This document shows, in pieces, positions 47,112 to 60,337 of a DNA stretch of 64,000 nucleotides (positions are counted from its first letter, which is position 1; every line of letters begins with the position of its first letter). This DNA is from Ridgeia piscesae (taxonomy: Eukaryota > Annelida > Polychaeta > Sabellida > Siboglinidae): the NCBI GenBank assembly GCA_025642075.2, contig JAODUO010000113.1:247501-311500 (forward strand). Reading direction: 5' to 3'. Position numbers and translations under genes: made by a program. Below the pieces are notes generated by a model that saw only the letters and a program-made list of their open reading frames with translations, was not told where the DNA came from and did not search any database.

Positions 47112-50100
47112 TAGTCTAAAACACTTATTAAAACGTGTATGACACTAAAAGAAATTCTAAAGCACGGTCTGTCATTTCAAAACAATTTGCATTAATTGAA
47201 ATGTCTAATAAAAAGATGTCTTTAAACACTTTCTAAACATAGGTAATGTCCCAGATGCTCAGTAGTTCACAGGTAATTCATTCCATAGTCGAGGTGCTGC
47301 TGCGCCAAATGCCGAATCACAAATACACTTCTTTGTTATGCCTTGGTGCAGTTCTGGCATAGGCGTCCGTCACACTTTTGTGGTTGAACAAGTTCTGCCA
47401 GATAAGACGGAGCCAAACCACTGATGCATTTAAAAGTCATTACCAACATTTTGAAGGCGATTCGGCTCTCAACTGGCAGCCAATGTAGCTCCTTCAACAC
47501 TGGTGTGATGTTGTTATGTTTACTGGTGCGTGTTATTAGCTTGCTGCATTGTTCTGGACACGCTGTAACCGAGCTGTCTGTGATAATGGGATGTTATGTA
47601 ACAATGAGTTGCAGTAAGTCAAGTCGAGAGGTGACGAGTGCGTTGATTGCACTTTTCGCGGCTTCGATTGTTAGGTAGTGCCTTATTGACGACAGCCTAT
47701 ATAGATGGTAGTTACAAGCGGCACACTGCATTCGCATGATCTGTCATCGTCAGATGTTGAACATGTGAACTCCCAGATTCCTTATGCGGTGTGATGGTGA
47801 AACCGTATCATCGTCAACTGTCAAGGAGCAACCTCCGCACACCTTGAGATGATGTTTTGATGTAAAGATCATCTTAGTTTTTTATCGTTTAATTTCAGCA
47901 TGCGCACTGCCATCCATCGCCTGACTTCCCCAATGCAGTCTGTGAGTCGCCTCGCAGTTTCCACTTGGTCGCCTAGTGCAGCGGGATTGTACGACGCATA
48001 TAATTGAATGTCGTCGGCATATTTATGATATATTATGCCATGTCTTTTGAATATCCGCTGCGTTGGCGTGGTATACAGAGTGAACATGACAGGCCCAAGG
48101 ACCGAGCCTGTGGCACACCACTCTGTAGCGGAATAGTCGCGGATGTTTTTGTGTCTATCTGTACACAGTGGGTGCAGTCTTCCAAGTACGTCTGGAACCA
48201 TGATAACGCCGTTTCACGCACTCCATAGTCCGTACTTGTCGTGCAATAGTGTCGGCAAATGTTCATGGTCAATCGTGTCAAATGCACTTGACAAGTCCAG
48301 CATGACAAACAACATTGCATGATTCTTGTCGAGTGCACTAGCAATGTCATGCTGAACACGCAGTAGAGCTGTTTCTGTACTGTGAAGCATCTTATATGCT
48401 GATTGGTATTCTTCATGCAGCCCATTCAAAGTGAGATGATCAAGCAAATGACGAACTGCGACTTTCTCCAAAAAGTTAGCCTTTGAATGCTATATTTGAC
48501 GCTGGCCTGTAGTTCTTTAACAGGTCTAATAGTATTACTGTTTAATAGTTTACTGTTTAATAATTAATAGTAATACTGTTTAACACAGAATAACATTTGC
48601 GCATTTGACATCACGATACGTAAAACATAATTTTCATATCCCTTCAAGCAAGACCATACTTACTGTCAGATTTTTTTACATAACAAATAATGATTTATTA
48701 ATCATGACGAGAGTATGCCAGAAGACAATGTTTTAAAATAGCCTGTGGTTGACCCTAGCCAAACAGAGTGCAGCGAGAAAGAGAACCTGTTTACAAGTAA
48801 ACTGATGCGTGTTCTTCGCTGCCGCAGACATCTTGACGGGTCAGCTGGAGGACCTTGACCTTGCTGCTGAGTACCGGTCAGTGTCGGGGGCGTTGGCTTC
48901 GCACCCCGAGAGTCGAGATCTTCAGATCATCAACTTCAGCATCTTGTTCCACGGTGCGGAGCTGCTCGTAGACACAACGCTGGAGCTCAACAGTGGACGT
49001 AGTTACGGCCTCCTCGGTCTCAATGGCTGCGGTGAGTCACATGACATGTCACATGACATGTGATGCAAGTGTTCTTATCCGGCAATGTCTGACTGATTAT
49101 CATAACGTTTGCACGTTCACGAACAACATGCCGAAAGTGTGACATGCATGCCAAGTTATATAGCAAACCTATGTATTTTGGAAATGTTATACTAAAAATA
49201 ATACATCGGTATATGATATGTTATAATTAATAGTTTGCAGAGAACAGTAGTGATTTAGTGAAAATGGGTGTGGAAAATATCACTTTGTAGCGGTACACAG
49301 TTTTGGCTACGTAAGCGCTATGTTTAGCATATTGCTGTGGTGACTGCCGTATTATGCACCTTGCCCACCAGTCGATGGTTGACCATTGTATCATTCGCTG
49401 TAGGCAAGTCCAGTTTGATGTCGGTGCTCGGCAACCGCGAGACAGCCATCCCGAAACACATAGACATCTACCACTTGACGCGGGAGATCGAGCCCAGTGA
49501 GAAGACGGCACTAGAGTGTGTGATGGAGGTCGACCAGGTGCGCCTGCATCTCGAGAAGGAGGCCGAGGAGTTGGCACTCTGCACGTCTGACGGTAGGTCG
49601 CTTACGCAGCATTCTCACGGTCATTATGTGTGAAATGAACAAATGGCTTCCACCACATATTAGAATTGGCTGATTTTTTTTATACATCAAAATATACATC
49701 AAAATTAGCTCGCACTCAACATTTGAGCTTGATTTGATGATTCTTAAAAAAATGGGTGAAGACATAAATTTTGATGAAACGTATCCATACTTTGACCTGA
49801 CAGAGGCCCACGAGCGTCTGATGGACGTGACAGACCAGCTGGAGGACATTGACGCGGCAACGGCCAAGCCACGTGCCGCCACCATCCTCGACGGTCTCGG
49901 CTTTGATGCGAAGATGCAACAGACGAAGGTGGAGGACTTCTCCGGTGGCTGGAGGATGCGCATTGCCCTCGCCAGGGCGCTCTTCATCAAGCCCGCCATG
50001 CTGCTGCTCGACGAGCCGACGAATCACCTCGACCTGAACGCCTGCGTGTGGCTCGAGGAGTACCTCAAGAGGTAGGGACTAGGGAAGGGGAGAGGGGGTG

Positions 50101-53100
50101 GGAATGTGGGGGGGTGTGTGTGTGGTGTGTGTTTGAATCCAGGACATAACACCATTTGGAAAAGCCCCCGTGGAGAAATTTAGAATTATGGATAAACTAT
50201 GGACTGAAAACAAGGATGACAATTGTGGCCAAATTGAGAACTGTGGGTTTAAAACAAGGATGAGGTTTGTAAATACATGTATGTTACATCGTAGTTGTCT
50301 GCCATTTATTCCAATGTTGTGTTGTGTCAAATTCACGGGAAGAAAAATTGTCTGCAGAATGGTATATGTGTGCATTTACCATGCGACTGTCTGCCAGAAG
50401 TTTTCATGTTTTGCCACACACTAACCAAGGCAGTGATCATATGGCAAAGTGAAATTTTATTTAAATTAAATAAAATACATATATAGCACCCGATCAATTA
50501 AAATTGCACTTGGGGCTTTACAAACATGCACATAAAACGACATACTAAAAAATAAACCTGTAAACTTACACACAAGCCAGTCGACGTGTGTATTATGACC
50601 TGAAATAAACTATATACACTTGTGTGATTGACAATATGTGTGATTTTTTTAAACCTTTTAACTCTTTACTGCGCAGACCGTCCAAAACCGCCCAACCCCT
50701 CGTATGCGCAGACCGTCCAAAACCGCCCAGTAAACTCACAGTTCGTGGGCCTTTCATTTACCACGATCACATCCTTCTTTTACATTAACCAGCCATCTCA
50801 AACTGCTGATCTAAGCTTTATGTAGGAAACATGTGCTGTTGCCATCTTGTGAATTTTTTTTTCGTTTGCGAGTTTATTTGGAAGGATATTGAAGTGCGTT
50901 TGTCTAGTTAACCTCCGACATTGTGCGGCATTTGGCGGATATTACTAAGATAATTTCTCGACGATTTCGAGTCGGATATCGATGTTTGCAACGTGAATAA
51001 TGTCGACAGCGATCATGGAAACCCTGTTATCGTCCATCTACGTTGTTTGTGCGACTTTTCGGTGTTGAGATACGAAGAAGATACCCGTCAGCGGCATGTT
51101 CATTTCGCCGATATGTAGCCATTTTGTTGATCGGATCACCGTCCGTACTTCGTTTAGTTTATGTATTTTAACGTATTTTATTAATATGCATTATGGTCAC
51201 ATTGCTTCTGATAAGGGAGCATCTATTTGTGAAAGGAGTCTGCTATCCTTCGTTATTCGAGTGTTGATTTTACATACGATAAGAACATTCCATTTGGCAA
51301 TATGATCAGTAAACGATACGATTTTGTAAATTATGGCATGATTTTTGTCTTCTGTCGCATTGACGTTGTTTACAAAAGCAATTATAATTTGAAAACTAAC
51401 CGTCAAAATTGGATAAATGTTTTACTAGGATAAAACTAACATACAGGACTACATTAGTTCCACAGGATCACTGTTGTGTGGTCTAATTTTTTTAAATATG
51501 TAGCATGATGAAGTTGCTTATTTATTTTTTCATCATAATTGTTAACATTTGCTTCAAGATCTGAAATGTAATTGATTGCAACACATAAATTTTAATAACA
51601 CATTTTATTCACACAATCATTCCATGTACAGTGCATTTAATTTTATATATTTTCATGCATCGGTTGTCGAGTTATTAGGATTTTAATGCAAGTAACATGC
51701 AGCGTAATTCACAGATGGCTGCCATCTTAAAATTGTCTGCCCGCAGCAGGGTGTAAAATAAGAAGGCTGTCTACCCAGTAAAGAATTAAGCTGTTTTTTT
51801 AACCAATCTGGTCAAATTTCTACCCACCCAAAACATGTTTTACCACCCTTCCAAATGACAGCTGGATGGGTCTCTACATAAAGCCGTGACTGTCTGTGAC
51901 GACCGTTCTGTTGTCTGTGCAGCTACAAGCGCATTCTTCTGATCATCTCGCACTCCCAGGACTTCATGAATGGAGTGTGCACGAACATCATTCACATGCA
52001 CAACAAGAAACTCAAGTACTACACGGTAAGGACGCTCCCTCATCTTTGCCCTCTAGTTCAGGGTGGGGTGGCATCGCTTCTGGACCTCAGGTCTTGTTTT
52101 CTCTTTTTTTGTTGCGATCCACTTCTACTGCCGTGTGGGGAGCGGTGGTCGCGCGGTAGAGTGCCGGACTCAATCGAGGGGACAGTGGTTCAATACCACC
52201 TACCGCCATTTCAAAACTGAGTAAATTTTTTTTACCCCACATTTGCCTGTGACTTTCAGAAGAGACAAAAAGCCGGTGGTCCCTTTTATCTGGTGTGTAT
52301 ATGCCAGGAGAAATAAAAGATCCCACACAGGGTAAATGTGTAACCTGTAGTGGACTCACTAATTCTAGAGAAGAGCAACTCCTGCATTAGCCCACGTTTG
52401 GGCTGTTTGGAGGTAACCACCTGAGACTGCCAATCATGCACCCTTAGTGTAGTGTTGTTCACAGTGACTGGGTCTACTGACAGCTATTGGAGATAGAGCA
52501 CGGAATGTGGTTTTGAAAACTATACACACATTGGGAAGCGAAACTTGTATCACCTGTAGCTAACCAACACATGTTTGGTGTCTGTGGGTGGTTGAGTTAT
52601 TTTCAGGATCGTATATTTATTAATTCGTAAGCAGATTGATTGAAATCGACCGACATTCTAGCTAATAAACCATGTGATCACGTCGATATTCCAAATTCGG
52701 TGATTCTACCAAGTCCTGCCTAATGAGTTTGTGCATCCGTCATTGTTTTCGGCCATTCCATGACCAAAATGTATTCAATGCATCAGAACAGTGATTTCAA
52801 ATATCCTCTCATCTTTCTTTGGCAGCAAAATGAGTTTCTGTATGATAGTGCTTCACGTTTGAAAAACCCAGGCGACATTAAATCACTCGCCTAAATGTGT
52901 GAACAAATTTACACAAGCTATTTTTACTTGTGTTTATCCACCAGGTGGCGTTCTGTGTTATATGTATGGCGGCGCCACTGTGATCGTGTCATGTGGCTGA
53001 TTTCGCAACGCGATTTAATTATGTAGTTACTTAGCATCTTGTGCATGCATAAACATCTATGGTCGCCTATGTACATCTAGACACATCATTTACTATGTCA

Positions 53101-54056
53101 GTCATCGTATTAGCATTAAGAACGTTATTGACGGGAGCGATTATCGTAATTAGTGCGAACGATAAATCGCTCCCTAGTGATTAGCGATAGCGAGCGAGAG
53201 CGATTGCTCACCATAAAATGAAGCGTGACGATCTTGTAATCAGCTGTTTATTCAGCAATGAGTCCACTTTGAATTTCATTTCCAGTTATCTCGAGGTTCT
53301 GTGTTTTAGTACATGCCAAATCTATTTCATGCATGGCATGTAACAAAGTCTCCATAGCATCACAAGTGACGAACATATGACCTGTATTGATAGTGTAGCT
53401 AAGTGTGTGAGGGTGATGATCTCAGTTGTCATTTTGTTTTGCGGCGAGATTGCACTGGTACTTGTGTAGGTGACAGGTTGGAGTGGTGCTTGTGTGGGTG
53501 ACAGGTTGGAGTGGTGCTTGTGTGGGTGACAGGTTGGAGTGGTGCTTGTGTGGGTGACAGGGTGGAGTGGTGCTTGTGTGGGTGACAGGGTGGAGAGGCG
53601 ATACAGACGTGTGAGTTGTTGTGTGTTTTCTGTTCCAGGGTAACTACGACGCGTACATCCAGACGCGGTCGGAGCTGGAGGAGAATCAGATGAAGAAGTA
53701 CCGCTGGGAACAGGACCAGATCTCTCACATGAAGGTCAGTCACTGGCCACAGGCCACAGGTGTCGGCGTGTGTGTTCTGTTCTGTGGCCACGTGGGACAC
53801 AAAGTATGGGAGGTGCTCGTTTGTGTGTGTACAACCTGCCAGTGTGTGTACAACCTGCCAGTGTGTGTACATCCTGCCAGTCTGTGTACAACCTGCCAGT
53901 CTGTGTACAACCTGCCAGTGTGCGCAAATGCACACACAATAGATAATGAACATACAACATGCTGTGTTGGTTGAGTAATAATACTGGAGATTTATAGAAT
54001 TGTTCATACAAAAGTATTCACATGAACACACACACACACACACAGACACACACAGA

Positions 54057-54146
<90 letters not shown>

Positions 54147-57100
54147 AACCTGCGAGGACGTCTGTGTATTCATTCTTACACGCTGACACAGTATCAACAA
54201 CAAACATACACTCGAGTGTTGTTGAAGGCCGACCAGTTGTACAAGTCGTGTCTTGTGTGCTGTAGAACTACATCGCGAGGTTTGGTCACGGCAGTGCCAA
54301 GTTAGCACGTCAGGCCCAGAGCAAGGAGAAGACGCTGAAGAAGATGGTCGACTCGGGCCTCACAGAGAGGGTCGCAGGAGATAAGGTAACACTCGGCTTC
54401 ACAGCGGGGCGCAGTAGCGTAGTGGGTAAAACATTGCATTTGAAACCAGAATGGTTGGCATTTGAATCCTTTTGCTGTCGTTTCGAAGCGTGTACAGTTT
54501 GGCACACTCCGCACTGCTTCAGTTAGCTATGAGTGGTCACGTAGAATTGATATCGAATTCACCTTTTACTGCACACTTTGTCAGAGGTGCATTTTTTAGC
54601 ACTCTGGTAAACTTGCAGACATATACAAGGTTCGAAATAGTGGTAGCCCGGTAGCCCGAGGCTACCAGAATTGCTGTCGGGCTACTACAATTGGAGACTG
54701 CAGTAGCCCGGTGGTCTACCACAGAATCTGGGTCACTGATGGCCTAATCATCAGTGCAGGTCAAGTGTCTGAGACGACTGAATGGCTTCCATTGGGTTGA
54801 AACAATTGTATCAAATTAACCACTTCAAAGATATCGTTGTCACAATGGAGCCTGTGTCAATAAACTACCCAATAAACTTACTGCACACCCTTAAAGACCA
54901 CCCTGGAAGCCAGGTGTTATTTTGGCAGCATGATTGGATTACGTAATAAACCAACCTAGTGACAGGATGAGGTAGTATAAAACATTGTTGCAGATGGATG
55001 GCTGCACTTCCAAGTACTGGGAGGTCAATTTCTGAGAAATCCACTAGTCTTGTATTAGAAATGGGAAAGTTGTTTCTTTTGTACACAATATGTTTTTGCC
55101 AGGGCAAATAAAAACATGTTAAAGTATGTAAGCCTAGTATCTATATTATAATAAACAATAATACTTATGCAATTTATACAGCACATTTGAGAATATTAAA
55201 TTGAATAATTCAAAATTGTTTTGTAATATGGGTAAACTGTACACACGTAACTGAGTACAAGCACTGCTAAATTATATTTATTTTATGTTTTACAATAATA
55301 ATTTATCGATGTTATATTCAAATTCAAATGTCAAAAAGAGGAACTACCTTTGAACAATATTTTTTTGAATATACAGTGTTATATAAGTTAGTTATTATTA
55401 TGCAATTTGGATATGGCCATATGCCACATTATTTTAGTGGGAAACTTAACAAATACCTTTCATCAACACAATGTTTGTAAACTCACAAATACATGTTAAA
55501 TATACATAGCAAAATATTTGCATTGTTCTACTAAATATAGTAGAACTTTTATACATTAAAATATTTATTACAAAGCAACACAAGTGTTTTGTTTTAGAAT
55601 ATTTGATATGAACTGACAAAAAATCTCATTTCTTGTCAGTTTTCATTCATCCATGATGCCACCATTTCTGATATGTAGAAGAGTATAGTTTATATGGTAA
55701 ATCGTTCTAATTAACTATCTCTGTTTTTAAAATGCATTGCATGTTGGCTAATCTTAATGGTGCAAGAAAGGGAATGAAGGTAGAAAGAGGTATGTGGACC
55801 TCAACGCTTCAACACAAATACCCCTCTGCCCACAATTTTAGTTAGCGAATTATATATATATATGAGTAATTTATAAAGAAATTTTGGGCTACCAGATATG
55901 GGTGTGGGCTACCAGAAATTTCAAGCTGGTAGCCCGGATGGCTACCTAGATTTTGGAGTTATTTCTACCCCTGATATATTTGAGATGAAGACCATGCTGA
56001 TATTTGTGTTTACTGGCGTCATGTTATATCATCACTATTTAGTATTACCACAACGACGAATCAGTAACGCTAGGCAGCATTGTCTATTTAATTCTGAACT
56101 TGTCACTGTTTGTTGTGAGCTGCACAGTTTCTGCAGCTGAAATATAATTATGCGATTTGTTTTCTTACAGACATTGGCGTTCTACTTCCCTGACTGTGGA
56201 AAGATCCCGCCGCCCGTTATTCAGGTCCAGGGTGTCAGCTTCCGCTACGCTTCCAACAAGGTAGGGACAAGGGTCATTAGGAGTGGGCCTGTTGCCCGCC
56301 GCCACCCGGCCTCATCTTGTAAACGGCTTAAAATTTCACGAACAACGATATGATACTTGCATCATGAGAATGCGAACAGCAATCTTTGATATTGCAAACC
56401 AGGTTTTCATGCATGAACACATTAATATCATGCAATTTATTAATTAACTAATACGTAACTGTATACTTGTTTATATTATGTATATAAACAAGTATACAGT
56501 TATGTATTAGTTACTTAATTTTTACTACATTGATACATAATATAATATAATTTACATCAATATCACTTTTAATTCACTTTTTTCCCTAGTTCTGCTCTGT
56601 ATAAGTTAACGTCTTATATTTTATCGAGCATTGTAAACACTTCTGAACATAGATCTACCTCGAATTTTAGTGTATAAATAAAGTTATTATTATTTATTAT
56701 TACAAATAAAATTGGTGAACATTGTTGTAATCGCGTTGCAAAGTTTTTCTTATGCTTATGATAATATCATTTACTAGAAGGTCAATACCATCCTTGGAAA
56801 ACGAATCTAGGGATTCGGTGTGTTGTAATAATAGATGCAAATGTTTCTGGACAGTTATAATTTACAAAATAAAACTAGGATTTGTTTTTTGTAACATATT
56901 ACATCATAGTTGTCAGGCGTCTATTTCAACTGTTGTTGTGTAATATGCTGAATTCTTGACTACTAATGCAGTACCTTCAATCTGAAGTCTGCACTTCATT
57001 TTTTTATGTGATATTCTTCATATAAAGTTAGAAAAGATGTGTTGAAGATGTAACGCCCGCCACTTGAAGCCAGAAACAGTGTTCGTATTTTAAATGTTAT

Positions 57101-60100
57101 CCATGCACAAAAGTACTTTTTGAACCTGGCTGGTTCATATGTCCGTAGCCAGAAACTGGGGTCAGCTGATTCAGAAAACTCCTATCACCATACAGTCCAT
57201 ACTGATTCTGTGTTTACTCTTAGTCGAGGTATTCTGAGTTCGAAACATCTTGCAAACATTTTGAACCTAGGGCAAGGTCAGTCACTCCAGTGTTCTAGTT
57301 CACTCGGCTACGTGAATACATTCCTGGCTACATACAGTTGTGTAAAGTTTTATATAAATATACATCGCTGTACACTTTATGGAGTGTGGCTGAATGTTTC
57401 CCAAAGAAGTGAAAATGGTGTTCAACTGAACAATTGTGCCAGGGAGTAAACTGTGACGTGCTTTCTTCCGTTCTAAGGACTTCTTCCAATAGACCAACCA
57501 ACGCGTTGACGAGCGTTGTTGTTATACTCCCCAGCTGTATTGACTTCCAAGCAGGACAGACAACTTTGCTACACAATGTACGTTCTGAGGAACGCTGCCT
57601 GTTTAACCACCGATCGTTTCTTGCAGCCCTACATCTACAAGAACCTAGAGTTTGGCTACGACCTTGACACACGACTTGCTCTGGTCGGACCAAATGGAGC
57701 TGGCAAGTCGACGCTGCTCAAGCTCATCTGTGGCGAGGTACGACGATGCTCTTCGAAAACTGCTAACATTTGATATTTTACTATATTGCAAGGCACAGTA
57801 TTACTACTGTGTGTGGTGGACTCTGTCATCTGACAGCAGGCCTCGATATGAATTTATATTTAGGGGCGATTACTGCTTGCCGGTTGGCACCAGTATTCGT
57901 AGTGACAATCCATGGAGTTTACTGAGCGGGTTCAGGTGTTGCGTAACGCCTCTGGTGGAAAGCAGGTGCAACACCTGCAGTATGTAAATGTCGGTGCACC
58001 ACACTATGAAAACGTTCTTAAGTTGGTACAATGTTTTTCTAATTTGGCTCCTGTTTAAATGTTGGCCGAGTAATTTGTGTTCTGTTGCTCTGGAGTACGT
58101 TTGTCTGTTGCCTCTCCACAGTTGAACCCGACGGAAGGTTTGATCCGACGGCATTCACACCTCAAGATCGGTAGATACCATCAGGTGCGTGTTCGCATAT
58201 AAAGTGACCCTGGGAGCCATCGATTATGCAATCAAATCAAATAACACGAGAAGCTGAGGCAGGCATTAAACACGCTGTATTTGTAATTCTGTTTTTGGAA
58301 TCGGTCTGCATGCAAGTAGACTTACCTGATACCCTCCTGAACTTGCTGGCTCGTGCTGATTTCTTGTCTTTTTATGAAATATCAAACTATTACCCCTGGC
58401 CTGATCAAACATGTAGACTGATGAACCGATCTAACACGTATGTTTAAGTAATTGCATTCTGTCTGTAATTGTTATGCAAAATCATATTACGCAAAACGTT
58501 TACATCGAACACACACACCTAAAAATAGAAAGAGAAACGGACAATTTATACTACGCCTCGGCCCATGACCCTGACCCCACTTGTCCGACCCACCGTACTC
58601 ACCCACCCACCCTCTGTCCAACAGCACCTACAAGAGATCCTTGACCTGGACATGTCGGCCCTTGACTGGATGATGAAGCACTTCCCAGCCATCAAGGAAC
58701 GAGAGGACATGAGGAGGATCGTGGGCCGCTACGGCCTGACGGGGATGCAGCAGGTAGGCACACTGTCACTGTGACGTGGTGGACTGAGATCGGTTATGAA
58801 AATGTGTGCGGCCATTTCGAACCTTGGGTGGGTTCATTCGCTCCTGTTCACTCATTTATATGAACGAATAACTGGACAGTGGCAGATTAGTGTCTTAGTA
58901 GTAATTGCTGTGTGGCTGAATGGTTTCCATGGGAGTCGAGGTGATGTGTGATTGAACAGGTGTGCCACAGTAAAGTGTAAACAGAGGTGTCCTGTACACA
59001 GGACTGAAAGGATGTGATTTGGGGATGGTTTAGCTACTGCAGTAATATTCCAGTTGCAGAAAATACATGTCTGGTGATCATATTGTGTCTTTATTGGAGC
59101 AACAGCAACTGTCACAAGTTCGTTGTCTGCTTGTCCACCGGTGCTTAGGTGTAGAAACATGATTTATTGGCCAAATAATAGTTCTGAAAACACAATGTAA
59201 CCTTATATGAACAGAAATTTGCCATTTTAATGCATAATATTTACTGGGTAGTTTTTTATTGTAATTTTTATTATTATCCGGAATGCTTTAGTGTTATTTG
59301 TAAAGTACCAAACTTTTCCCAAATAGTACCACCACTAAGTGGGTTATCGTGGCAGTATAACATGTTATCCATCTGGTCCTAGTGCATTGGTTTACGAGTA
59401 GAAAGGGGACAACCAGTTTGTAAGTTGGTGTTTTCTCACGCGCATGTTGCCTTTTCTCTTGACAGACGTGTCCGATTCGTAACCTGTCGGACGGCCAGCG
59501 GTGTCGCATCTGTTTCGCGTGGCTGGCGAACCAGCGCCCCCACATGCTGCTGCTGGACGAACCGACCAACCACTTGGACATGGAGACCATTGACGCACTT
59601 GCCGAGGCCATCAACTACTTCGAGGGCGGCATGCTGCTTGTCAGCCACGACTTCAGACTCATCTCACAGGTAGGTGGCGCCACTGTTGCGCCATTGGTCG
59701 TCTGCCATTTAGTGGAACAATCATCACAGGGTCACAATCTGTCGGGGCCTGCGATTGGACGATTCTGATCGCAGCGTTCGTTCACGCATGTGACTAAATG
59801 TTGCCCGGTTTGTGTGAGGTGCGTTTGTCGCTCGTAAAAATAAATCCACAATCCCAAGGGTGTATGTTTGTGTGTTACTTGCAAGGACTGCAAACTGATG
59901 GGTAGTGATGCAAAGTTACACTCCTCAAAGGGTTGTCAGATGGCCGAGATAATCTGGGAGTGTTTGCCAATGTTAAGTGAGTGTGTTTGTGCTTGTGTTA
60001 CATCGTCTAAGTGTGTTTATGAATGTATTGCCTCATCTAAGTGTGTTTTTGCCTGTGTGTGTGTGTGTGTTGTCTCCTGTGTGTTCTAAGTGTGTTTGTG

Positions 60101-60337
60101 CCTGTGTTGTCTCTTCTAAGTGTGTTTTTGTTTATGTGTGTGTGTGTTGTCTCCTGTGTGTTCTAAGCGTGTTTGTGCCTGTGTTGTCTCTTCTAAGTGT
60201 GTTTATGCGTGTGTCATCAGGTGGCCGAGGAGATCTGGGTGTGCAACAAGCAGACGGTGACGAAGTGGGAGGGAGACATCTTCTCGTACAAGGAAAGCCT
60301 CGCGAAGGAGATTGAGCGAAAGGCCAACAAGAAATGA
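46337..60337 (+). CDS. ABCF2: ATP-binding cassette subfamily F member 2 (ABCF2), 13 coding exons
   Basis: Soluble twin-ATPase ABC protein of 617 residues (human 623), ribosome- and stress-linked rather than a transporter. Lys-rich N-terminus ([18 protein letters not shown]). ABC1: Walker A GLNGCGKS (117-124), signature FSGGW (230-234), Walker B LLLDEP (251-256). ABC2: Walker [10 protein letters not shown] (431-439), signature LSDGQ (518-522), Walker B LLLDEP (539-544). Exons: 46337-46496, 48828-49031, 49404-49592, 49804-50071, 51923-52025, 53639-53734, 54266-54385, 56171-56260, 57627-57737, 58122-58184, 58625-58753, 59466-59669, 60221-60337. Every junction is GT-AG, phases close, and all catalytic motifs are intact, so it should be functional. 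It is divergent from USP40. The match to ABCF2 over other ABCF members rests on near-colinear identity along the whole length, including [15 protein letters not shown] and DGQ-type C-terminal motifs. Confidence 0.97.
46789..48480 (-). mobile_element. 5'-truncated LINE with RT core, antisense in ABCF2 intron 1
   Basis: Minus-strand frames show, from high to low coordinate, [61 protein letters not shown] (catalytic ADD) and LKLNDKK, interrupted by frameshifts. Weaker ORF2 C-terminal matches continue to about 47270. The 3' end reads GCGCTATATAAAAAACTG and closes with an ATT-repeat tail at 46789-46803. This is a Jockey/CR1-like non-LTR order. Frameshifts inactivate it. Confidence 0.88.
47071..47108. 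repeat. (TA)n microsatellite
   Basis: A 38-bp TA run inside the 3' part of the LINE at 46789-48480. Confidence 0.95.
50658..51789. mobile_element. piggyBac-like MITE flanked by TTAA, ABCF2 intron 4
   Basis: TTAA at 50658-50661 is followed by CTCTTTACTGCGCAGACC. TTAA at 51786-51789 is preceded by a sequence whose reverse complement reads TTCTTTACTGGGTAGAC. The ends match at 13 of 17 positions. The left end also has a tandem copy of GCGCAGACCGTCCAAAACCG. TTAA target sites with CYCTTT-type ends are typical of piggyBac-type elements. The 1.1-kb interior has no transposase. Confidence 0.7.
51806..51890. repeat. Dispersed repeat, copy 2 of 40495-40590
   Basis: It shares ATTTCTACCC, ACATGTTTTACCACCC, TCCAAATG and GGGTCTCTACATAAAGC with the USP40 intron copy. 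It ends about 30 bp before ABCF2 exon 5. Confidence 0.55.
52137..52560 (+). mobile_element. tRNA-derived SINE, ABCF2 intron 5
   Basis: The head 52137-52207 carries a box A-like TGGTCGCGCGGTAGAGTGC and box B GGTTCAATACC (52187-52197), so it looks like a degenerate tRNA. The body continues for roughly 350 bp with no coding capacity. This is a different family from the SINEs in USP40. Confidence 0.7.
53455..53600. repeat. 28-bp minisatellite upstream of ABCF2 exon 6
   Basis: Four to five units starting TGACAGGTTGGAGTGGTGCT at exact 28-bp spacing (53471, 53499, 53527, ...). It ends about 40 bp before the exon 6 acceptor. Confidence 0.9.
53822..53925. repeat. 19-bp minisatellite downstream of ABCF2 exon 6
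   Basis: Five units of GTGTGTACAACCTGCCA type at exact 19-bp spacing (53831, 53850, 53869, 53888, 53907), starting about 90 bp past the exon 6 donor. Confidence 0.92.
54020..54144. repeat. (CA)n/(CGCA)n microsatellite
   Basis: ACAC, GACACACA, then CGCA tetramers, then a pure CA run. Confidence 0.95.
54396..54470 (+). mobile_element. tRNA-like SINE head
   Basis: GGGGCGCAGTAGCGTAGTGG is a good box A. The box B position holds ATTTGAATCC, one end degenerate. No clear body was delimited. It starts 10 nt after the ABCF2 exon 7 donor. Confidence 0.45.
54626..55973. mobile_element. Candidate hAT-like element with GGTAGCCC subterminal repeats
   Basis: The left end CAAGGTTCGAAATAG resembles the reverse of the right end (CAGGGGTAGAAATAA), matching 11 of 15. 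Within ~110 bp of each end TAGCCCGG, GGCTACCAG or GGGCTAC recur eight or more times in both orientations. The interior is 1.1 kb of AT-rich non-coding sequence. No convincing 8-bp duplication is visible (GACATATA against ATATATTT). It lies in ABCF2 intron 7. Confidence 0.5.
59975..60215. repeat. Minisatellite running up to the last ABCF2 exon
   Basis: Units of TCTAAGTGTGTTTGTGCCTG with GTGTTGTCTC or GTGTGTGTTGTCTCCTGTGTG links occur. The last unit forms the upstream part of the exon 13 acceptor region (acceptor AG at 60219-60220). Confidence 0.9.

Noticed and set aside
52137..52207. Functional tRNA gene
   Set aside because: Boxes A and B are present but the acceptor and anticodon stems do not pair well and a long non-tRNA body follows. 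A SINE is more likely. Same reasoning for 37845-38170, 54396-54470 and 61716-61800.
53822..53925. CRISPR-like array
   Set aside because: Units are contiguous 19-mers with no unique spacers, in an animal intron. It is a minisatellite. The same holds for 19590-19776, 53455-53600 and 59975-60215.
53429..54145. 238-codon minus-strand frame
   Set aside because: It is made of microsatellite and minisatellite translation across an ABCF2 exon on the opposite strand, with no recognisable domain.
54626..55973. Firm hAT call with target duplication
   Set aside because: The flanking 8-mers (GACATATA and ATATATTT) do not match beyond a short AT run, so the call is kept as a candidate only.
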